Of a DNA stretch of 64,000 nt, positions 17,595-26,894 are shown in pieces. Each line of letters starts with the position of its first letter. Positions within the stretch are counted from its first letter, which is position 1. The position numbers and the translations under genes are program-made. The notes beneath the pieces were generated by a model, which did not search any database, was not told where the DNA came from, and saw only the letters and a program-made list of their open reading frames with translations. Source of the DNA: Rhodocyclaceae bacterium (lineage in GTDB: Bacteria > Pseudomonadota > Gammaproteobacteria > Burkholderiales > Rhodocyclaceae); contig JAKLLG010000004.1 in assembly GCA_023150275.1 (NCBI GenBank), positions 1-64,000 on the forward strand, written 5' to 3'.

Positions 17595-19018
17595 GCAGTT
17601 CCCCGCCCGACCACGGCGCGCGCTGGCGGGAGTTTCTGGATCTCTGCCGCGAGGCGGCTGCCGATGCCCAGCCCATCCTCAGCAGCGGACACCTGACACG
17701 CATCAACGGACTGGTGATGGAAGCCAGCGGGCTGAAGCTGCCACTGGGCAGTTCATGCCGGATAGCGCCAGCCGGAGCCGCGGCCATCGAGGCCGAGGTC
17801 GTCGGTTTCAATGGCGAAAAGCTCTACCTGATGCCATCGGAGGACGTCTACGGATTGTCGCCGGGCGCCCGCGTCTCGGCGCTGGAGAGTCGCCCGCTCT
17901 TGCCGCGCATTGGCAAGCCGCGCCAGTACCGGCGCCGCATCATCGATCGCGCCAAGCTGATGCCGGTCGGCGAGGGGCTGCTCGGCCGCGTCGTGGACGC
18001 CGCCGGGCGCCCACTTGATAACCGCGGCCCCTTGCACACCGAGATGCTGCGTCCGCTGCAAAGTCGGCCGATCAACCCGATGTCGCGGGCGCCGATAACG
18101 CAATCGCTCGACGTCGGCATTCGTGCCATCAACGCGCTGCTCACTGTCGGCCGCGGACAGCGCATGGGACTCTTCGCCGGTTCCGGCGTCGGCAAGTCAG
18201 TCCTGCTCGGGATGATGGCGCGCTACACCGAGGCGGAGGTCATCGTCGTCGGGCTGATCGGCGAGCGTGGCCGTGAGGTGAAGGAATTCATCGAGCAGAT
18301 TCTCGGCGAGGCAGGGCTTGAGCGCGCCGTTGTCGTTGCGGCACCCGCCGACGTCAGCCCGCTGATGCGTCTTCAGGGCGCAGCCTACGCAACGGCGATT
18401 GCCGAGTATTTTCGCGACCAGGGGCGCCAGGTGCTGCTGATCATGGATTCGCTGACCCGTTACGCCATGGCACAGCGCGAAATCGCGCTCGCGGTCGGCG
18501 AACCTCCGGTCACTCGCGGCTATCCACCGTCGGTGTTTGCGCGCCTGCCGCAACTGGTCGAACGCGCCGGCAATGGCCCGGACGGAGGTGGATCAATCAC
18601 CGCCTTCTACACGGTACTGGCTGAAGGCGATGATCAGCAGGACCCGATCGCCGATTCTGCCCGCGCGATCCTCGACGGCCATATCGTCCTTTCCCGGCAA
18701 CTGGCCGACGCCGGCCACTATCCGGCGATCGACATCGAACAGTCGATCTCGCGGGCGATGGTCAACTTGATCGAAGCGCCGCACCTGGACGCAATCCGTC
18801 GCTTCAAACAGCTCTATTCGCGCTACCAGCGCTCACGTGACCTGATCAGTGTCGGCGCCTACGCAGCGGGCAGTGACCCGCTGCTCGATCAGGCAATCGC
18901 GGAGCATCCCCTCTACGAACGATTCCTGCAGCAGGATCTCTCCGAACGTGCCACCTACGGGGACAGCCTCGCCCAGTTCGGCATGCTCTTCGGCCTCCGC
19001 CTCCAGGCACCGGGCTAA
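17591..19018 (+). CDS. fliI: Flagellum-specific export ATPase FliI
   Basis: 475 residues, F1-ATPase-beta-like. Walker A GSGVGKS (197-203), the conserved [15 protein letters not shown] block, Walker [13 protein letters not shown] and the PGYPPSVF-like [12 protein letters not shown] loop are intact. It energises loading of substrates into the export gate. ATGA overlap with fliH indicates coupled expression of the partners. Confidence 0.97.
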   Translation: MSSSPPDHGARWREFLDLCREAAADAQPILSSGHLTRINGLVMEASGLKLPLGSSCRIAPAGAAAIEAEVVGFNGEKLYLMPSEDVYGLSPGARVSALESRPLLPRIGKPRQYRRRIIDRAKLMPVGEGLLGRVVDAAGRPLDNRGPLHTEMLRPLQSRPINPMSRAPITQSLDVGIRAINALLTVGRGQRMGLFAGSGVGKSVLLGMMARYTEAEVIVVGLIGERGREVKEFIEQILGEAGLERAVVVAAPADVSPLMRLQGAAYATAIAEYFRDQGRQVLLIMDSLTRYAMAQREIALAVGEPPVTRGYPPSVFARLPQLVERAGNGPDGGGSITAFYTVLAEGDDQQDPIADSARAILDGHIVLSRQLADAGHYPAIDIEQSISRAMVNLIEAPHLDAIRRFKQLYSRYQRSRDLISVGAYAAGSDPLLDQAIAEHPLYERFLQQDLSERATYGDSLAQFGMLFGLRLQAPG

Positions 19019-19024
19019 TCACCG

Positions 19025-19471
19025 ATGAGCAAGCCCTTTGCCCTGCAAACCGTGCTTGATCTGATGCGCCAACGCGCCGATGAGGCCACCTCGCAACTCG
19101 CGCGGCTGATTGCGAGTGAGAAGGATGCCGACGCCAAGCTGAAGCTGCTTGCCGACTATCGCGAAGAGTATGCCCTGCGCTTTCAGGATGCCGCCCGTGA
19201 AGGTCTGGCACCGCAACAATGGCGTAATTTTCAGGATTTCCTGCGCCGACTCGACGAGGCAATCGAACAGCAGCGTGAGGTGGTCACCCGATCACGCCGC
19301 AACACCGCACAAGGTCAGGACGCGTGGCGCGCGCAGCAGGTCAAGCTGAAGGCAATGGACACCCTGTCACTGCGACATCGTGAGGCTGAATCGCGCAAGG
19401 AGCTCCGGCAAGAGCAAAAGCTCGTCGATGAGATCGCTGCACGGCAGCACAAGCGCGACGGAGACAGTTGA
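19025..19471 (+). CDS. fliJ: Flagellar export protein FliJ
   Basis: 148 residues forming one long coiled coil (LMRQRADEATSQLARLIASE; WRAQQVKLKAMDTLSLRHRE), the usual FliJ length and character. It acts as the stalk in the FliI ring and links it to FlhA. It follows fliI by six bases and ends the fliF operon; fliK has its own promoter downstream. Confidence 0.88.
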   Translation: MSKPFALQTVLDLMRQRADEATSQLARLIASEKDADAKLKLLADYREEYALRFQDAAREGLAPQQWRNFQDFLRRLDEAIEQQREVVTRSRRNTAQGQDAWRAQQVKLKAMDTLSLRHREAESRKELRQEQKLVDEIAARQHKRDGDS

Positions 19472-19504
19472 CGCCCCGCCCGGGTTGATCCGCCAATAAA
19501 TACC

Positions 19505-19520
19505 TGGCATGCCAATTGCT
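19505..19520 (+). promoter_or_regulatory. Sigma-54 promoter of fliK-fliR
   Basis: TGGCATG-CCAA-TTGCT matches the -24/-12 consensus except for T in place of C at position six, with correct GG-GC spacing. It lies in the only sizeable gap between fliJ and fliK, about 36 bases before the fliK ATG. Confidence 0.85.
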
Positions 19521-19555
19521 ATTTCTCCGCAAACAGTTATTTCGCGGGGTTTTCA

Positions 19556-20596
19556 ATGACCATTGCCGTCACCCAGTTCGTCGCAGCAGCGGCCAAAGCA
19601 CTGCCCGGAACAAGCGCCCCCACTGGTGCGGAAGGATTGCCGGCGGTCGAAGGTTTCGCGGATATCCTCCTCGGGCAGGTGCCACCGCTTCTGCAAGCGG
19701 CGGCTCCGCTCATTGACGACTCCGGAAGGGAACCACCCATCCTTGAGGCGCCGACAGACGCCGCTCAACTCTTCGCGGCGCTGGGCCTGCCCTATCCGGG
19801 GGCGACAGGAACGCTGCCGGCCGATGATGGCGCCACCATGGAGAAAACCTCGGATGGTGTGACATTGTCGCCGCCAATCTCCACAGAATTCGCCGATCCC
19901 GCTCCGGATGCACGCCGCATCGCTCATTTTCCGGGCGGGGCGGGAGCAACTGACCCGTCAGCACGGCAGGAGCCGTCCTTGTTCGGGACCGTCGAGCAAC
20001 TCGTTGCGGCAAAACTTGCCGGCACGGAGATGCCGCAAGACACGCCGATCGCAGGCTTGGAAACGACCACATCTGGCCCGGGCACACTCCCGGTGCAGCT
20101 TTCAGGGGTCGCCAACGCATCTCCGGGGCAGACGCCGGCCGCCACTTCTACGGCGATGCAACTGGCGACTCCGGTGCGTGACGCGGCATGGCCCGCAGAA
20201 TTCGCGCAAAAGGTGACCTGGATGGCACGACAGGATCTGCAATCCGCGCAGATCACCCTCAATCCACCGCAATTGGGGCCGATAGAGATATCACTGGATG
20301 TGAGAAACGATCAGGCAAGCGCCGTTTTCGTTTCCGCCAGTGCCGAGGTCCGCGAAGCAATTGAGTCGGCCGTGCCACGTCTGCGTGAGATGCTGGCGGG
20401 CGTTGGTGTGGAGCTGGGACAGACCAACGTCAGTCACCAGTCATTTCGCAATGGCAACGGAGATACCCGTACCGGCAGCGGCAATGCCGCCCGAGATGGC
20501 GCCAGCGAGAACAGCGGCGGAAACCGGGAGCTTGCTGCCGCAGGTTTTGTGCGGTCGAGCGGCAGTGGCCGCGGACTGGTGGATACTTTCGCTTAG
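19556..20596 (+). CDS. fliK: Flagellar hook-length control protein FliK
   Basis: 346 residues. A long Ala/Pro/Thr/Gly-rich N-terminal ruler region (1-205) is followed by the conserved hook domain (WMARQDLQSAQITLNPPQLG, PIEISLDVRNDQASAVFVSA, VPRLREMLAGVGVELGQTNV) and a Gly/Asn/Ser-rich tail. FliK measures hook length and flips FlhB to filament-type export. The ribosome-binding site is weak (GCGGGG). A second FliK-like gene is at 8747. Confidence 0.9.
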   Translation: MTIAVTQFVAAAAKALPGTSAPTGAEGLPAVEGFADILLGQVPPLLQAAAPLIDDSGREPPILEAPTDAAQLFAALGLPYPGATGTLPADDGATMEKTSDGVTLSPPISTEFADPAPDARRIAHFPGGAGATDPSARQEPSLFGTVEQLVAAKLAGTEMPQDTPIAGLETTTSGPGTLPVQLSGVANASPGQTPAATSTAMQLATPVRDAAWPAEFAQKVTWMARQDLQSAQITLNPPQLGPIEISLDVRNDQASAVFVSASAEVREAIESAVPRLREMLAGVGVELGQTNVSHQSFRNGNGDTRTGSGNAARDGASENSGGNRELAAAGFVRSSGSGRGLVDTFA

Positions 20597-20708
20597 TGAC
20601 CGAACCGGCGACGCGAAAAATACGATCAGCGCGCTAGAATGCAAGCTGACAATTTCAGGGGATGGGCTCGGCAGAATACAATCCGGGCCCGCATAGAGGG
20701 ACAGAGAA

Positions 20709-21257
20709 ATGGCTAAGGAAGAAAAGGCTGCTGAAGGCGCGGAAGCAGCGCCGAAGAAAAGCAAGAAGCTGCTGATCATCATCCTCGTTGTCGTGCTGAT
20801 CATCGTGCTCGGTGGCGGCGGAGCGGCCTATTTCCTGCTCAAGAAGGGCAGCGACGAGCACGCCGAGGACGAAGAAGTCGCGACCGAGAAGGAAAAGCCG
20901 AAGAAGAAGGGCGACAAGGAGGCGCCGCCGGTCTACATCCCGATGGAGCCCTTCACGGTCAATCTGGTTCCGGAAACCGGCGATCAATACCTGCAGGTCA
21001 CGATCAACGTCGAGGCCGAGGATGCCGCGGTCGGCGAGAAGCTGAAAGTGCACATGCCCAAGCTGCGCAACCGGATCATGCTCATTCTGTCCTCGAAGAA
21101 GGCTTCGGAGCTTGCTCCGCGAGAAGGCAAGGAAGCACTCGCTGAAGAAATCAGGGAGAGCATCAACGGCGTCATTGGCGAAGCCCCGGCCAAGGGCAAG
21201 AAGACGGCAGAAGTCCCAATCAAGGAAGTGCTGTTCACTTCCTTCATCATCCAGTAA
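20709..21257 (+). CDS. fliL: Flagellar basal body-associated protein FliL
   Basis: 182 residues, ATG after GAGGGACAGAG. A Lys/Glu/Ala-rich cytoplasmic start, one membrane helix (about 20-42, LLIIILVVVLIIVLGGGGAA), a highly charged linker and the periplasmic FliL domain (YIPMEPFTVNLVPETGDQYL). FliL rings surround the stators and stabilise torque generation. It opens a run of tightly spaced genes, fliL to fliR; the 112-base gap to fliK shows no clear promoter. Confidence 0.95.
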   Translation: MAKEEKAAEGAEAAPKKSKKLLIIILVVVLIIVLGGGGAAYFLLKKGSDEHAEDEEVATEKEKPKKKGDKEAPPVYIPMEPFTVNLVPETGDQYLQVTINVEAEDAAVGEKLKVHMPKLRNRIMLILSSKKASELAPREGKEALAEEIRESINGVIGEAPAKGKKTAEVPIKEVLFTSFIIQ

Positions 21258-21267
21258 GCGCACAGCC

Positions 21268-22254
21268 ATGGCCCAGGATTTTCTCTCCCAGGACGAAGTC
21301 GATGCCCTGCTCAAGGGTGTCACCGGCGAAGTCGACGAGCCCGAGGAGAGTAGCGAGGAAGGCGGCGGCGTCCGCAACTACAACCTCGGCACGCAGGAGA
21401 GAATCGTTCGTGGGCGCATGCCCACGATGGAGCTCATCAACGAGCGCTTTGCGCGCTATCTGCGCATCGGCTTGTTCAACTACATGCACCGCAACGCCGA
21501 AATTTCGGTCGGGCCCATCAAGGTGCAGAAGTACAGCGAATTCATCCGCAATCTGGTGGTGCCGACCAACCTGAATCTGGTATCAGCCAAACCGCTCCGC
21601 GGTACAGCCCTCTTCATCTTCGACCCAAATCTGGTATTTCTCGTCGTCGACAACATGTTCGGCGGCGATGGTCGCTTCCACACGCGGGTTGAGGGGCGCG
21701 ATTTCACGCAGACGGAACAGCGCATCATTCAGGGCATGCTCGGCGTCGTGTTTGCCGAATACGGCCGCTCCTGGAAGCCGGTGCACGAACTGAATTTCGA
21801 GTACATCCGCTCCGAGATGAACTCGCAGTTCGCCAATATCGCAACGCCATCGGAGATCGTGGTATCCACCACCTTCTCAATCGAATTTGGCGGCTCGGCC
21901 GCGGAAATGCATATCTGCTTTCCCTACTCGATGCTTGAGCCCATCCGCGATGTGCTCTACAGCAGCATGCAAAGCGACCAGCTGTCGACCGACAGGCGCT
22001 GGATTACGACCTTGCGCCAGCAACTGCAGGGGGCCGAGGTAGAACTGGTTGCGGAACTGACCCATGCGACAGTCTCGCTCGGGCAGGTTCAGAAGATGAA
22101 GGTCGGAGATGTCATCCCGGTGGCCATCCCCGAAGCGATCATCGCCAAGGTGGACGGCACGCCGCTGATGGAATGCCGTTTCGGTCAGCAGCAGGGGCAG
22201 TATGCAATACGTGTCGAGCGTTTCATCGCTCAGGACAAGCAGGAATCGAATTAA
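21268..22254 (+). CDS. fliM: Flagellar motor switch protein FliM
   Basis: 328 residues from the ATG at 21268 (MAQDFLSQDEVDALLKGVTG), ten bases after fliL. The N-terminal LSQDEVDALL is the CheY-P docking peptide; the GGxGR-type FGGDGRFHTRVEGRDFTQTE block and the C-terminal SpoA domain (VSLGQVQKMKVGDVIPVAIP) follow. The middle domain pairs with FliG and the C-terminus with FliN in the C ring. Confidence 0.97.
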   Translation: MAQDFLSQDEVDALLKGVTGEVDEPEESSEEGGGVRNYNLGTQERIVRGRMPTMELINERFARYLRIGLFNYMHRNAEISVGPIKVQKYSEFIRNLVVPTNLNLVSAKPLRGTALFIFDPNLVFLVVDNMFGGDGRFHTRVEGRDFTQTEQRIIQGMLGVVFAEYGRSWKPVHELNFEYIRSEMNSQFANIATPSEIVVSTTFSIEFGGSAAEMHICFPYSMLEPIRDVLYSSMQSDQLSTDRRWITTLRQQLQGAEVELVAELTHATVSLGQVQKMKVGDVIPVAIPEAIIAKVDGTPLMECRFGQQQGQYAIRVERFIAQDKQESN

Positions 22255-22264
22255 GGAGAGCGTC

Positions 22265-22696
22265 ATGTCTGAAGCCACCGAAAATACCGAAGGCGCTGCC
22301 GAGGACGCGATCAGCGAAGACGACTGGGCGGCCGCCATGGCCGAGCAGGCGACGACGGAAGCAAGCGCGCCTGCCGCACAACCCGCCCAGATCTTCGAGA
22401 ATTTTGGCGGGGACACCAGTCGTGCCTCGGTCATGAACGAACTCGACATGATCCTGGACATCCCGGTCCAGATCACCGTTGAACTCGGCCGCACCAAGCT
22501 GACGATCAAGAACCTGCTGCAGCTTGCACACGGCTCGGTCGTCGAACTCGACGCGATGGCCGGGGAACCGATGGACGTGCTGGTCAACGGCACCCTGATC
22601 GCACAAGGCGAAGTGGTTGTCGTCAATGAGAAGTTCGGCATTCGTCTCACCGACATCATCACGCCCTCGGAGCGCATGAAAAAGCTGAATCGCTGA
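22265..22696 (+). CDS. fliN: Flagellar motor switch protein FliN
   Basis: 143 residues from the ATG at 22265, preceded by AAGGAG. A short acidic N-terminal extension with WAAAMAEQ precedes the SpoA domain (MILDIPVQITVELGRTKLTI, VLVNGTLIAQGEVVVVNEKF, GIRLTDIITPSERMKKL). It forms the base of the C ring and docks FliH. Confidence 0.96.
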   Translation: MSEATENTEGAAEDAISEDDWAAAMAEQATTEASAPAAQPAQIFENFGGDTSRASVMNELDMILDIPVQITVELGRTKLTIKNLLQLAHGSVVELDAMAGEPMDVLVNGTLIAQGEVVVVNEKFGIRLTDIITPSERMKKLNR

Positions 22697-22810
22697 ATGG
22701 CTCAATTGGCCTCGCTTCATGCGTCGCCAACGCGCATAGTCTCTCCGCACGGCCAAACTCCCCACGCTTGCGGTTCCGCCACGGGACGCCTTGCTTTAAT
22801 ATAGGCTCCC

Positions 22811-23272
22811 GTGACCCGCTCCGATTCAACCCTGCACACCGTTCGCTCGCGCCACCATGCCGCAGCGCTACTCGCCGCCATGGTAGCCGGCGCACCGTCT
22901 TTTGCCGCAGAGGCATCGGCCACCCCCGGCGTTTCGCTCGGCACCATGGTGCAGACCTTTCTCGGGCTCATTTTCATTCTCGCCCTTTTCCTTGGTGCTG
23001 CCTGGCTGGCACGCCGGCTGGGCGCCGGAAACGCGTTTGCTGGCAACAAGGGGCCTTTGAAGATCGTCGGCGGCGTCTCCCTCTCACCGCGTGAGCGCAT
23101 TCTTCTGCTCGAAATCGAAGGAACATGGCTGGTCGTCGGCGTCAGCCCCGGTCAGATGCGGACCCTGCACACACTGCCAAAAGGAACGCTCCCTCCCCCT
23201 GCGGGCAAGGAAGGGCAGTTCGGGCACTGGCTGCAGCAATTCAGGAACAGGCATGACGACGCTTCGCACTGA
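22811..23272 (+). CDS. fliO: Flagellar biosynthesis protein FliO
   Basis: 153 residues. I chose the GTG at 22811 because it gives a normal basic leader and hydrophobic signal segment (residues 15-32); there is no good ribosome-binding site. One membrane helix follows (about 45-67, [20 protein letters not shown]) and then the cytoplasmic FliO domain ([38 protein letters not shown]). FliO helps assemble the FliP ring. It is 114 bases from fliN and overlaps fliP by 20 bases. Confidence 0.88.
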   Translation: MTRSDSTLHTVRSRHHAAALLAAMVAGAPSFAAEASATPGVSLGTMVQTFLGLIFILALFLGAAWLARRLGAGNAFAGNKGPLKIVGGVSLSPRERILLLEIEGTWLVVGVSPGQMRTLHTLPKGTLPPPAGKEGQFGHWLQQFRNRHDDASH

Positions 23273-24023
23273 CCTTCGGACAACACTTTCACTGGTGCTG
23301 ACGGCAATGGCGATGCTGCTGCTTTCCACGGAGGCGTTGGCGCAGGTGACCGTGCCGGCAGTAACCAGTACGCCGGGCCCAGCCGGCAGCACCAACTGGT
23401 CGTTGTCGATCCAGACCCTGATCACACTCACCGCACTCACCTTCATTCCCGCTGCCGTGCTGATGATGACCGGCTTCACGCGCATCATCATCGTCCTGTC
23501 GCTGCTCCGGCACGCACTGGGCACGCAGACCACGCCGCCCAATCAGGTGCTGATCGGATTGTCGCTGTTCATGACCTTCTTCGTGATGGCGCCCGTCTTC
23601 GATCGCATCTACAGCGATGCGTATCTTCCACTCTCGGAAAACCGCATCACATTCCCGCAGGCGATCGACCGGGCCGCTGTCCCGCTCAGGGGATTCATGC
23701 TGAAGCAGACGCGTGAAGCCGATCTTGGCCTCTTCGCACGCCTCGCCCGTGTGGACAAGATCGAGAAGCCGGAAGATACGCCGATGCGTGTCCTGATTCC
23801 GGCATTCATTACCAGCGAGCTGAAGACGGCGTTCCAGATCGGGTTTGTCATCTTCATCCCCTTCCTGGTCATCGACATGGTCGTCGCCAGCGTACTCATG
23901 TCGATGGGCATGATGATGATGTCGCCGGTCATGGTTTCGCTGCCGATGAAGCTGATGCTCTTCGTGCTTGTCGACGGCTGGCACCTGATCGTTGGTTCGC
24001 TCGTCCAGAGTTTTGTCACATGA
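23253..24023 (+). CDS. fliP: Flagellar export gate protein FliP
   Basis: 256 residues from the ATG at 23253 inside the fliO 3' end. A cleavable signal sequence (about 1-31, ending STEALAQ) is followed by four membrane segments and the conserved [20 protein letters not shown] and [20 protein letters not shown] blocks. Five FliP with FliQ and FliR form the export pore. ATGA overlap with fliQ. Confidence 0.97.
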   Translation: MTTLRTDLRTTLSLVLTAMAMLLLSTEALAQVTVPAVTSTPGPAGSTNWSLSIQTLITLTALTFIPAAVLMMTGFTRIIIVLSLLRHALGTQTTPPNQVLIGLSLFMTFFVMAPVFDRIYSDAYLPLSENRITFPQAIDRAAVPLRGFMLKQTREADLGLFARLARVDKIEKPEDTPMRVLIPAFITSELKTAFQIGFVIFIPFLVIDMVVASVLMSMGMMMMSPVMVSLPMKLMLFVLVDGWHLIVGSLVQSFVT

Positions 24024-24289
24024 CGCCGCAGACGGTCATGGAGCTCGGCCGTCAGGCGCTTGAAATGACGATGCTCGTCTCAGCGCCGCTGCTTCTGGCG
24101 GCCCTGGTAACAGGCTTGATCATCAGCGTTTTTCAGGCCGCGACACAGATCAACGAATCGACGCTTTCGTTCATCCCGCGCCTGATCGCAATGTTCATCA
24201 CGCTGATCTTCGCCGGCCCATGGATGCTGCAGTTGATGATCGATTACATCCGACGCCTGCTGGAGAGCATTCCCGGACTGATCGGATGA
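24020..24289 (+). CDS. fliQ: Flagellar export gate protein FliQ
   Basis: 89 residues, two membrane helices, normal length. The family core [20 protein letters not shown] is intact. It overlaps both neighbours by four bases (ATGA), so fliPQR translation is coupled. Confidence 0.96.
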   Translation: MTPQTVMELGRQALEMTMLVSAPLLLAALVTGLIISVFQAATQINESTLSFIPRLIAMFITLIFAGPWMLQLMIDYIRRLLESIPGLIG

Positions 24290-25068
24290 TCGAGATCAGC
24301 AGCGCACAGCTCGACGCATGGATTGCGGCCTTCCTGTTTCCGCTATCGCGCGTTCTTGGCCTGCTCGCCACGGCCCCCCCCTTTTCCAACGCCGCAATGC
24401 CAGCGCGCGTCCGGCTCGTGCTGGCACTCGCAATCACCATCGCTGTCGCGCCCACGCTCCCTGCCCCCCCACCGGTCTCCCCCGCTTCCGGCACCGGGTT
24501 GATGATCCTCGCCCAGCAGATGCTGATTGGCCTGACCATGGGCTTTGCGATGCGCCTCGTCATCGCGGCGGTCGATTTCGCCGGCGAAGCCATCGGCCTC
24601 CAGATCGGTCTGGGTTTTGCGACTTTCTACGACCCTGACAACACCGCGCAGACACCCGTGGTCAGCGAATTCCTGTCCTTGCTGGCGCTGCTGATACTCC
24701 TGTCGATCAACGGTCATCTGATGATCCTCGCCACGCTGGCGCAGAGCTTTCAGGTGCTGCCGATCGGGGGTATCAAGCTGGGCGCCGGCAGCTGGTCGAA
24801 CATGGCCCATGCCGGCGCGTTCGTGTTTTCATCCGGACTGCTGCTCGCGCTGCCAATTATCTGCGCAATGCTGATCACGAACATCGCGCTCGGCGTACTG
24901 ACGCGTGCGGCGCCGCAGCTCAATCTGTTCGCAGTGGGTTTTCCGGTGACCCTGATCGGCGGTTTCGTCGTCCTGATCCTGAGCCTGTCCTATCTGGCGA
25001 CACCCATTATCGGGATGTTCGAGCATGGGCTGCAGGCCATGCTCGGCCACTTCGTGATCGCGCCTTAG
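24286..25068 (+). CDS. fliR: Flagellar export gate protein FliR
   Basis: 260 residues from the ATG at 24286 overlapping the fliQ stop. Six hydrophobic segments; conserved MGFAMRLVIAAVDFAGEAIG and GLGFATFYDP blocks. It completes the FliPQR pore. Its TAG stop overlaps by four bases the stop of the convergent lipoprotein gene, leaving no room for a terminator between them. Confidence 0.96.
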   Translation: MIEISSAQLDAWIAAFLFPLSRVLGLLATAPPFSNAAMPARVRLVLALAITIAVAPTLPAPPPVSPASGTGLMILAQQMLIGLTMGFAMRLVIAAVDFAGEAIGLQIGLGFATFYDPDNTAQTPVVSEFLSLLALLILLSINGHLMILATLAQSFQVLPIGGIKLGAGSWSNMAHAGAFVFSSGLLLALPIICAMLITNIALGVLTRAAPQLNLFAVGFPVTLIGGFVVLILSLSYLATPIIGMFEHGLQAMLGHFVIAP

Positions 25069-25592
25069 CGCGGAACGGCCTGCTCTGCCTTGACCAGCCG
25101 GAAGATGCCTTCCGAGTAACGCTGCGCGATGGGGGTCGAGGATTCGATGCCTTCGGCAAAGTCGAGCAGCTTGTAGCCGGCGTAGCCTCGCTCGTGCTGC
25201 AATTGTGCCGCTCGCCGCTTGAGCACCATCATCGCTTCGCCATCACCGCCGGTACGAAAGCGCTTGGCGAGCATGCGGATGTAGTAGGTGTCGTCGCTCA
25301 AGCGCGCCTCCTCGACCGACCAGTTCGGGGCGAATGGCTGATAGACAAAGTAGAGGATGATCGGCTGCGTGAACGGCTTCCACTGATCCATCGATTTCTC
25401 GAGGATATCCTTGAACGTCCACATCATCACCGGCGCTGCCGCGAGTTCCTTGTACGTATAGGAAATATCGGGGGTTACCTGGACTTTTCCCTCGTCTGGA
25501 ATCAGGGCGCCACTGGGGGGAATATTGGGAGGTGCCGTCGTACACGCACCAAGGGCCAGCGACAGGGCAGCAATGAATCGCGCAGCGATCAT
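25065..25592 (-). CDS. Small putative lipoprotein of unknown function, coupled to flgL
   Basis: 175 residues. The N-terminus is a lipoprotein signal (MIAARFIAALSLALGAC) with a lipobox ending at Cys17. The mature part has no domain I recognise; it is rich in aromatic residues and contains PVMMWTFKDILEKSMDQWKP and LYFVYQPFAPNW. The start overlaps the flgL stop (ATGA) and the end overlaps the fliR stop on the other strand. The position at the end of the flgB-L transcript suggests an envelope role linked to the flagellum, but that is inference only. Confidence 0.8.
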   Translation of the reverse strand: MIAARFIAALSLALGACTTAPPNIPPSGALIPDEGKVQVTPDISYTYKELAAAPVMMWTFKDILEKSMDQWKPFTQPIILYFVYQPFAPNWSVEEARLSDDTYYIRMLAKRFRTGGDGEAMMVLKRRAAQLQHERGYAGYKLLDFAEGIESSTPIAQRYSEGIFRLVKAEQAVPR

Positions 25593-26878
25593 AAGATGTC
25601 GAAGAGGCTAAGGCGTGCAGTCTGGGCAAAAGCCTTCTGGGCTGCCTCCAGCTGGATCTGCTGTTGCGTGAATTTCGAGATGGCTTCGGTGTAGTCGAGA
25701 TCCTGCAGTTCGGACAAGGTCGTCGCATACTGCAAATCGAGATCCGCCGCGTTTTCACCGAGGAAATCGAGTTCCTTGAGACGGGATCCGACGTCGGCAC
25801 GGACACGCCCGATGTTGTCGAGCGCCTGGTTCAGATTCGCCAACTCCGCATTCACACGATTCTCGAGTTCGGTGGAGGTGTATGCAAGGTTCACCGGTGT
25901 ATCAATCGCACCGATAAGATTCTGAATCGTCTGGAACAGGCTCTGGTTGGAACTCGGCGTGATCGTGAACCTGTCTCCATTGGCAGGCGTACCGGAAATG
26001 ACAACCTGCGCTCCGAAATCTGCCGCCGGCGCCGTCGTCTTCTGAAGCGGAATGGCCTGACCGGGAACAAAGCTGGCGGGAGCTGCAAGCATGGCGACGT
26101 TGGCCGCGTTGTAGATCTGGTACTGCGTACCGCCAGCCGAAAACTCGATCCTGAAGCTGCCATGTGCATTTACCGCCGCCGTCCACAAGGCCGGGTTGCT
26201 GACCGATCCAGAATCAATCAGCGCGGTTCCCTGGTTGATGCCACCGCCGGAGTTGCCGCCCACCGCTGTCGAAAACGAGCCATTTCCGGAGCGTATGTTC
26301 ATGAACAGTTCGGCACCGGAAACATTGGTGGCCATCTGGCGTGAGGCGCCTACCTGCAGCAAACGTTCGCCCTCGTCGCCGAAATACCTCACAGGGGGCG
26401 TCGTGGCGGGTGGCACGATGGTCCCGGTTCCGTCAATGGCAAAGGGTTTGGTCGCTCCCTGGTAGCCGGAAAAAAGATACTGCCCGGTGCCATCGTCGGT
26501 ATTGGCCAAAGCGACCAACTCCGTCAGGCGGTCCCGCAGTTCCTGCGCCACGAAGTTGCGTTCGCTGTCCGAGTAGATTCGATTCTTCGAGTCATACGCG
26601 CGCTCGTAGACTGCCAGCAGCATGTCGCTCAAGGTCGCGAGATTACCCTCCAGCACCCCAAGGTCGGACTTTGCGCTCCCCTGGTTTTCCTCGTACTGGC
26701 CGACGAGTTCCTTCGATTGCGTGACGATCAGTGCCTGAGCAGCGGCCACGGGATCGTCCTCCGGCGTCAGAACGCGCCGCCCGCTGGAGAGTTGATTCTG
26801 CAGCTTGAACAGGTTTTGCTGATTCTGCTGGATGCCAAGTGCACCGGCATCGAAGATCTGGTTGGTGCTGATACGCAT
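25589..26878 (-). CDS. flgL: Flagellar hook-filament junction protein FlgL (HAP3)
   Basis: 429 residues. N-terminal flagellin-like helix (MRISTNQIFDAGALGIQQNQ, LFKLQNQLSSGRRVLTPEDD) and C-terminal helix (SELQDLDYTEAISKFTQQQI) flank a Thr/Gly-rich variable centre. FlgL caps the hook-FlgK layer and receives the first flagellin. It follows flgK by 16 bases and shares that gene's sigma-28 promoter. Confidence 0.94.
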   Translation of the reverse strand: MRISTNQIFDAGALGIQQNQQNLFKLQNQLSSGRRVLTPEDDPVAAAQALIVTQSKELVGQYEENQGSAKSDLGVLEGNLATLSDMLLAVYERAYDSKNRIYSDSERNFVAQELRDRLTELVALANTDDGTGQYLFSGYQGATKPFAIDGTGTIVPPATTPPVRYFGDEGERLLQVGASRQMATNVSGAELFMNIRSGNGSFSTAVGGNSGGGINQGTALIDSGSVSNPALWTAAVNAHGSFRIEFSAGGTQYQIYNAANVAMLAAPASFVPGQAIPLQKTTAPAADFGAQVVISGTPANGDRFTITPSSNQSLFQTIQNLIGAIDTPVNLAYTSTELENRVNAELANLNQALDNIGRVRADVGSRLKELDFLGENAADLDLQYATTLSELQDLDYTEAISKFTQQQIQLEAAQKAFAQTARLSLFDIL

Positions 26879-26894
26879 GACAGCCCCCTTTAAC

